DNA from: CBDTTM01 sp965363355
Lineage (GTDB): Bacteria; Bacillota; Negativicutes; Selenomonadales; Selenomonadaceae
Reading direction: 5' to 3'
Assembly (NCBI GenBank): GCA_965363355.1
Contig: CBDTTM010000078.1
Location: 1-10,883, forward strand
DNA length: 10,883 nt
Shown: in pieces, positions 7,615-10,883 of the stretch
How positions within the stretch are numbered: position 1 is the first letter of the stretch
Layout: the number at the start of each line of letters is the position of its first letter
Notes under the pieces: model-generated
The model's input: the letters and a program-made list of their open reading frames with translations, nothing else
What the model was told of the DNA's origin: nothing
Databases searched by the model: none
Translations under genes and position numbers: made by a program

Positions 7615-7815
7615 GCTTCGCGGTTCCACCCTGTTTGCCACCAAAGCGGCCAACTCAGAATTGATAACGGAGCTTATACTCCGGCACAGCTTACTTATTT
7701 CAGCCTACAGTTTGAAAGTGGTAATCATAAACACCAACTAGAATGCTCTCAGCTTTGCATCCCTCTCTGAGAATCGGTCCATCTATCATCTTATCTTTCG
7801 CATTACCTTTAACTA
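7577..7815 (-). promoter_or_regulatory. T-box leader of thrS (tRNA-Thr sensing)
   Basis: This leader reads uncharged tRNA-Thr to let transcription pass into thrS. On the minus strand Stem I closes with GAAAG pairing CTTTC. Immediately before the 3' strand lies the candidate specifier ACC (7720-7722), a threonine codon followed by A. A CAGAGAGG element lies on the 5' side. The T-box sequence AGGGTGGAACCGCG (7619-7632) precedes the terminator. The T-box is unmistakable; the specifier assignment is well supported by the downstream gene but not folded by software. Confidence 0.94.
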
Positions 7816-7821
7816 CTACAT

Positions 7822-7850
7822 AGTATAGGCTTATCCCCGCTTTCTGTCAA
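7822..7850 (-). promoter_or_regulatory. Sigma-A promoter of thrS
   Basis: -35 TTGACA (7845-7850), a 17-base spacer and -10 TATACT (7822-7827) on the minus strand, nearly perfect consensus. It lies 19 bases beyond the stop of the LysM gene, with no terminator between, so read-through from the SOS promoter into the T-box leader is possible. Confidence 0.88.
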
Positions 7851-7869
7851 CCCAAATTTATAGAAACCC

Positions 7870-8145
7870 TCAGTTTTGTGAATCTGCCAGAAGCGGGACT
7901 TTCAAGACCTGTCCCGGAACAACCCGCCCTTCATGATCTAGTGCATTGACCTCATGGATTGCCTGCGTCAACTGGCGAATCTCCGTATTGTTTCTAGCAT
8001 ATTTTTCAGCAATCGACCAAACATCATCCCCTTGCTGGACCGTCACTTTATCAAAAGCGCTCGCTCTAAGATATGCATTCGTTAAATGCAGCGGCGATAA
8101 TGCTATCAAAAGCAATACCAAAAAGCACCCTGTTATAATTTTCAT
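7870..8145 (-). CDS. Small membrane-anchored or exported LysM protein, likely YneA-type SOS cell-division inhibitor
   Basis: The 91-residue product has a short positively charged start and a hydrophobic segment (about residues 5-24, rich in L, I, V and A) that is a membrane anchor or signal peptide. A single LysM domain follows (about 33-86: VTVQQGDDVWSIAEKYA, then NALDHEGRVVPGQVLKVP), which should bind peptidoglycan on the outer face of the membrane. AAAGGAG precedes ATG. Its promoter overlaps LexA-like palindromes. The combination of small size, one membrane segment, one LysM and LexA control matches Bacillus subtilis YneA, which delays septation during DNA damage. lexA, which neighbours yneA in Bacillus, is not in this window. 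A simple cell-wall protein of other function cannot be excluded, so no symbol is given. Confidence 0.8.
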   Translation of the reverse strand: MKIITGCFLVLLLIALSPLHLTNAYLRASAFDKVTVQQGDDVWSIAEKYARNNTEIRQLTQAIHEVNALDHEGRVVPGQVLKVPLLADSQN

Positions 8146-8161
8146 AAAAACACTCCTTTAC

Positions 8162-8175
8162 AGAACGTATTTTCT
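8162..8175. promoter_or_regulatory. Degenerate LexA-like site
   Basis: AGAAC-GTAT-TTTCT: one half-site matches GAAC and the other has TTTC in place of GTTC. Its centre lies 16 bp from the perfect palindrome at 8178-8191, close to the LysM ribosome binding site. Confidence 0.4.
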
Positions 8176-8177
8176 AT

Positions 8178-8191
8178 AGAACCTTTGTTCT
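8178..8191. promoter_or_regulatory. LexA box (perfect palindrome)
   Basis: AGAAC-CTTT-GTTCT, a perfect inverted repeat matching the Firmicute LexA core GAAC-N4-GTTC. It lies at the predicted transcription start of the LysM gene, where bound repressor would block initiation. Confidence 0.85.
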
Positions 8192-8198
8192 TTTTCAA

Positions 8199-8227
8199 AT
8201 TTTATCATAGAACATACATTCTTTCAA
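8199..8227 (-). promoter_or_regulatory. LexA-controlled promoter of the LysM gene
   Basis: -35 TTGAAA (8222-8227), a 17-base spacer and -10 TAAAAT (8199-8204) on the minus strand, with start expected near 8192. A LexA-like palindrome fills the spacer and a perfect one covers the start. Confidence 0.75.
8209..8222. promoter_or_regulatory. LexA box inside the promoter spacer
   Basis: AGAAC-ATAC-ATTCT, a LexA-like palindrome with one deviation (ATTC for GTTC). It lies between the -10 and -35 elements of the LysM promoter, touching the last base of the -35. Confidence 0.7.
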
Positions 8228-8245
8228 GAGTAATTACGAAAAAAC

Positions 8246-8259
8246 AGAACATATATTTC
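8246..8259. promoter_or_regulatory. Degenerate LexA-like site, distal
   Basis: AGAAC-ATAT-ATTTC: a good left half-site (GAAC) and a poor right half. It is upstream of the -35 and may be an auxiliary site or chance in AT-rich DNA. Confidence 0.35.
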
Positions 8260-8311
8260 ATTTTATTTTCATAAAACACCCTTCCCTCGCATTAAACCAA
8301 CATGAATCTTG

Positions 8312-8665
8312 TTATTCGACTTTACGCTTCCATGGATTTGTCGCTGCATATTGTTTTGCCCTCTTCACTTCGTCTTCCGTCAACAGATGATCTCTAAACT
8401 TTGAAATCCATTTTCCAAAGGTTCGATTCAAAAAACAAAATAGCATGGACTTTCGTTGCAATTCATTTTTCATATAACGAATGCATTCTTCACACTCTTT
8501 ATTCTTAACATGTGGCCTCGCTTTAATCTGGTACATGGCCGCCATCATACGAAGCCCAAAAACAAAAGGTTCTCTTATCACTCGAAACCACGGATGTTTC
8601 TTATAACACCATTTGGCCAAACGATTCGCACAATTTTTGCACATGATAGTTTCAATGCTTTCCAT
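8312..8665 (-). CDS. Cysteine-containing protein of unknown function
   Basis: I do not recognise this 117-residue family. The protein is strongly basic and has two CxxC pairs, C9/C12 (CKNC) and C58/C61 (CEEC), plus C20 and C77. Four or more of these could bind zinc or an iron-sulfur cluster. Between the pairs is an aromatic and hydrophobic stretch (about 25-46: WFRVIREPFVFG then LRMMAAMYQI), too charged for a clear membrane helix. The C-terminal third (about 80-115) is charged and probably helical. No signal peptide is visible. GGGAGGT lies 7 bases before ATG, a strong translation start, which argues that the gene is real; a second in-frame ATG at residue 8 is possible. Upstream are a promoter and a strong terminator-like hairpin; no terminator is evident downstream before the LexA-controlled promoter. 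Confidence 0.8.
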   Translation of the reverse strand: MESIETIMCKNCANRLAKWCYKKHPWFRVIREPFVFGLRMMAAMYQIKARPHVKNKECEECIRYMKNELQRKSMLFCFLNRTFGKWISKFRDHLLTEDEVKRAKQYAATNPWKRKVE

Positions 8666-8698
8666 ACACAGACCTCCCGCTCATTTTATCAACAAATC

Positions 8699-8736
8699 AA
8701 AAAATGCCCCGAACAAAATCCCCTTTGTCCGAAGCA
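8699..8736 (-). terminator. Strong Rho-independent terminator between promoter and the cysteine-protein gene
   Basis: TGCTTCGGACAAA pairs with TTTGTTCGGGGCA over 13 bp, including three G-U pairs, around a six-base loop (8705-8736), followed by six T residues. It may end the response-regulator transcript, although it starts 88 bases past that stop codon. It also lies downstream of a good promoter, so it could end a small RNA or act as an attenuator for the gene at 8312-8665. Confidence 0.88.
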
Positions 8737-8767
8737 CCTTTGCCAAGTCGATTATTCAATTGTGCTC

Positions 8768-8796
8768 ATTGTAGCACCAAACGAATCCTTTGTAAA
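8768..8796 (-). promoter_or_regulatory. Predicted sigma-A promoter upstream of the terminator
   Basis: -35 TTTACA (8791-8796), a 17-base spacer and -10 TACAAT (8768-8773) on the minus strand. The start is expected near 8761, only about 25 bases before the terminator stem. Each hexamer differs from consensus at one position. Confidence 0.65.
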
Positions 8797-8824
8797 ACCA
8801 GACCGCTTTCTTTATTGAAAGGAA

Positions 8825-9937
8825 TCACCTGTTTTGTTCATATATATAATCAAAAATTTCATGGTTGTCCAAGAAAATATCTACCATAAGCGGTTCAAAC
8901 CGTTTTCCTCGTTCACAAGCGATAATCGTACAAGCCTCTTTATGTGAAAGCGTATCCTTATAAGATCGTTTGGACCTAAGCGCATCATATACATCACAAA
9001 TAGCAATAATCCGTGCACAAAGAGGAATCTTTTTTTCTGAAATCCCCAACGGGTATCCTGATCCGTCCCAGTTTTCATGATGTGAAAATGCCATTTCCAT
9101 CGCCATAATCAAAAATCGATTATTGGGATATTGCTTTACAATTGCGCCGATCGTATTCGCCCCGATTTGCGTATGTGTCTTCATTATAATGAATTCTGTT
9201 TCCGTCAAACTTGATGCTTTACCCAAAATATAATCAGGAATCCCCACCTTACCGATATCATGAAGTACCGACGCATGCATAATCGTTGTGATAAAGCTCT
9301 CATCAATTTCATTTTGATATTCTTCATGTTCTGCCAATGCTTTTGAAAAACTTTGGCAATAAAACTTCACGCGCTCGAGATGATCGCCTGTATCATTATC
9401 ACGGCAATCCGCCAATTTTGCCAAAGCGACAATCATCGCAATCTGTGATTTGGCGACATTCTCTTTTTCTTTTAATATTTGGCTGTATTGCTTTTGCACA
9501 AGTTGACGCAGCTGTTCATTATAGGCATTTACATTTTGTTGCAGTCGTAAAAGTTTCAAATGCGTATATACACGTAGTTCAACTTCCCGAATATCAAAAG
9601 GCTTTGTGATATAATCAACCGCACCAATTCCGAAAGCCTGTGTTTTATCACGAATTTCATTCAATGCACTGATGAAAATAACCGGAATCTCTTCAAATTT
9701 CTTGTTTTTTTTGATTCTTTTACACACTTCAAAACCATCAAGAAAAGGCATCGTTATATCCAAAAGAATCAAATCCGGCATAAAAAGCTCCATCTCCTGT
9801 AATGCCATCCGCCCATCCAAGAATGATTTTGTTTCTGCACCGAGACTTTTCAATACAGACCCTAGTATTTCGATATTGAGCATAGAATCGTCAACAATCA
9901 TTATTTTTGAGCCACTTATGACACTATGTGTTTCCAT
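8825..9937 (-). CDS. Response regulator with HD-GYP output domain (RpfG-like cyclic-di-GMP phosphodiesterase)
   Basis: This 370-residue cytoplasmic two-component protein is expected to hydrolyse cyclic-di-GMP when phosphorylated. The receiver domain (about 11-128) has the acidic pair D16/D17, phosphoacceptor D60 (in LILLDITMP), S90 and K112 (ITKPF). A coiled-coil linker (about 130-165) joins it to the HD-GYP domain, with HDIGK (226-230, the metal-binding HD pair), HHENWDGSGYP (286-296, containing the GYP signature) and ARIIAICDVYDAL (308-320). All key HD-GYP residues visible to me are intact, so it is predicted active. A GAGGGG site lies 8 bases before ATG, somewhat weaker than neighbouring sites. 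No histidine kinase is in the window. The preceding gene, 74 bases upstream on the same strand, is another HD-GYP protein, and the two may be cotranscribed. Confidence 0.94.
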   Translation of the reverse strand: METHSVISGSKIMIVDDSMLNIEILGSVLKSLGAETKSFLDGRMALQEMELFMPDLILLDITMPFLDGFEVCKRIKKNKKFEEIPVIFISALNEIRDKTQAFGIGAVDYITKPFDIREVELRVYTHLKLLRLQQNVNAYNEQLRQLVQKQYSQILKEKENVAKSQIAMIVALAKLADCRDNDTGDHLERVKFYCQSFSKALAEHEEYQNEIDESFITTIMHASVLHDIGKVGIPDYILGKASSLTETEFIIMKTHTQIGANTIGAIVKQYPNNRFLIMAMEMAFSHHENWDGSGYPLGISEKKIPLCARIIAICDVYDALRSKRSYKDTLSHKEACTIIACERGKRFEPLMVDIFLDNHEIFDYIYEQNR

Positions 9938-9972
9938 AGACCTAACCCCTCTTTAACCCAATTTATGAAAGT

Positions 9973-9988
9973 CTGTCAAAACTGACAG
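9973..9988. repeat. Short inverted repeat between the two HD-GYP genes
   Basis: CTGTCA and TGACAG form a perfect 6-bp inverted repeat around a 4-base centre. It lies 36 bases upstream of the response-regulator start. No T-run follows on the minus strand, so it is not a typical terminator; it could be an operator or a weak RNA hairpin. Confidence 0.4.
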
Positions 9989-10011
9989 TAAAATAGACCC
10001 TTTATCAAACA

Positions 10012-10883
10012 TTACATTTTTCGAAAAACGCACTCCAACGATTCAACTGCTGCTGAATAATAATTTATTTTTTCCTTTTTTTTGATTTCAGCCAGTGCCT
10101 GCTCTGGTGAAAATAGTTCTATATCGTACATACTAGAATACACCGCCGTAGTGATGCAATCAAATGTATCCGCCACACTGACCACCCCTGCAGAAAAATC
10201 AATTTCATTGCCCATCAGCCCATCTGGATAGCCTTTGCCATTATACTGCTCATGATGTTGCCTCACAATCGCACAAATAGGTGCAGGAATTCCATTTGAC
10301 ATCAATAATTCGTAACCTAATACAGGATGCTGCTGATAAAAACACTTCTGCTCCTCCATAGTTAAATTTGACGGAATCAAATATTTCCGTGGAATCAAAA
10401 TCTTTCCAACATCGTGAAACAATGCGCCTACAGCTAAATTCTCCAAATCTTCATCAGATAACAATAAGTTTCTAGCCATAGCAATTGATAGTAATGCCAC
10501 ATTGATTGCATGCGTATACGTACAACTATGTGACATAGAAAATATTGCCAAATTATCACTTAAAAATGTATTTTTTTTGATTTTTTTGAAAATATCGAGC
10601 AAAACAGTCGTTGAATAATCTACTACAGCATCTTCTAAATAGCGAAATTTATCGCCTAGGTATTGTTGTAAGGTTTTATAATTATCTTTTTCGATTTTTT
10701 TGAAATCATAATCCCAAAAACCAATTACTTTTTTAACAGAGATTTCATAGGATACGTGGCGTTGCTGGAGTTTTTCACAAATCAAAGATGTCACTGGCGT
10801 TCCTTTTTGCAATAATAAATTCGAATGTTCATCATATATATCCTTTGTTATGTATCCAATAACATCCTTCGGGTCTGCATTCA
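10012..10883 (-). CDS. HD-GYP domain protein, 5'-truncated by window edge
   Basis: A predicted cyclic-di-GMP phosphodiesterase. The frame is open from the TAA at 10012 to the right edge (first full codon at 10881), about 290 residues, with no convincing start. A TTG at 10812 is in frame, but the 23 codons before it (including DVIGYITKDIYDE and SNLLLQKGT) match the usual N-terminal segment of stand-alone HD-GYP proteins, so the true start lies beyond the window. The HD pair is in GALFHDVGKILIPRKYL (HD at 10411-10416) and the signature in RQHHEQYNGKGYPDG (GYP at 10225-10233). After VVSVADTFD the usual conserved segment is replaced by CITTAVYSSMYD. There is no receiver domain in the visible part. 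It is followed at 74 bases by the REC-HD-GYP gene. Confidence 0.9.
   Translation of the reverse strand, partial: NADPKDVIGYITKDIYDEHSNLLLQKGTPVTSLICEKLQQRHVSYEISVKKVIGFWDYDFKKIEKDNYKTLQQYLGDKFRYLEDAVVDYSTTVLLDIFKKIKKNTFLSDNLAIFSMSHSCTYTHAINVALLSIAMARNLLLSDEDLENLAVGALFHDVGKILIPRKYLIPSNLTMEEQKCFYQQHPVLGYELLMSNGIPAPICAIVRQHHEQYNGKGYPDGLMGNEIDFSAGVVSVADTFDCITTAVYSSMYDIELFSPEQALAEIKKKEKINYYSAAVESLECVFRKM

Noticed and set aside
8261..8300. AT-rich stretch after the cysteine-protein gene as a terminator
   Set aside because: Only a 6-bp A/T stem (TTTTAT/ATAAAA) can be drawn and no T-run follows; it does not qualify.
9951..9979. TTGACA followed at 17 bases by TTAAAG upstream of the response-regulator gene, read as a promoter
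   Set aside because: The -10 matches consensus at only three positions, and a start near 9945 would cut into the ribosome binding site. The TTGACA is better explained as part of the inverted repeat.
10810..10812. TTG at 10812 as the start of the rightmost HD-GYP gene
   Set aside because: The frame continues without a stop to the window edge, and the upstream codons resemble the normal N-terminal part of such proteins.

Overview
The window reads almost entirely leftward (minus strand) and looks like a chromosomal segment of a low-to-moderate-GC Firmicute. Support comes from T-box leaders on two aminoacyl-tRNA synthetase genes, strong AGGAGG-type ribosome binding sites, an attenuated infC-rpmI-rplT operon and LexA boxes of the GAAC-N4-GTTC type. 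The gene order (LysM protein, thrS, infC-rpmI-rplT, TrmH-type methyltransferase, pheS-pheT) would suit the Negativicutes, but that assignment is inference. No mobile element, CRISPR array, tRNA or rRNA was seen.

In transcription order, from right to left: (1) a 5'-truncated HD-GYP domain gene runs off the right edge, followed by an RpfG-like response regulator with REC and HD-GYP domains. Both are predicted cyclic-di-GMP phosphodiesterases. (2) A short stretch holds a good promoter, then a 13-bp-stem terminator, and then a 117-residue cysteine-containing protein of unknown function. (3) A small membrane-anchored or exported LysM protein follows. Its promoter carries a LexA box in the spacer and another at the start of transcription, which marks it as a likely YneA-type SOS cell-division inhibitor. 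(4) thrS comes next, behind a canonical promoter and threonine T-box leader. (5) infC-rpmI-rplT follows, behind its own canonical promoter and an attenuator of the L20-leader kind; infC probably starts at an AUU codon. (6) After a strong terminator comes a SpoU/TrmH-family RNA 2'-O-methyltransferase. (7) Last is pheS-pheT behind a phenylalanine T-box leader, with pheT cut by the left edge.

Regions 3 to 7 form a translation and stress block. Charged-tRNA status controls both synthetases, and ribosomal protein L20 probably controls the IF3/L35/L20 operon. The methyltransferase next to pheS fits an rRNA-modification role. Most of the window is conserved housekeeping sequence. The least explained parts are the promoter/terminator unit with the cysteine protein at 8312-8820 and the SOS-controlled LysM gene at 7870-8260.
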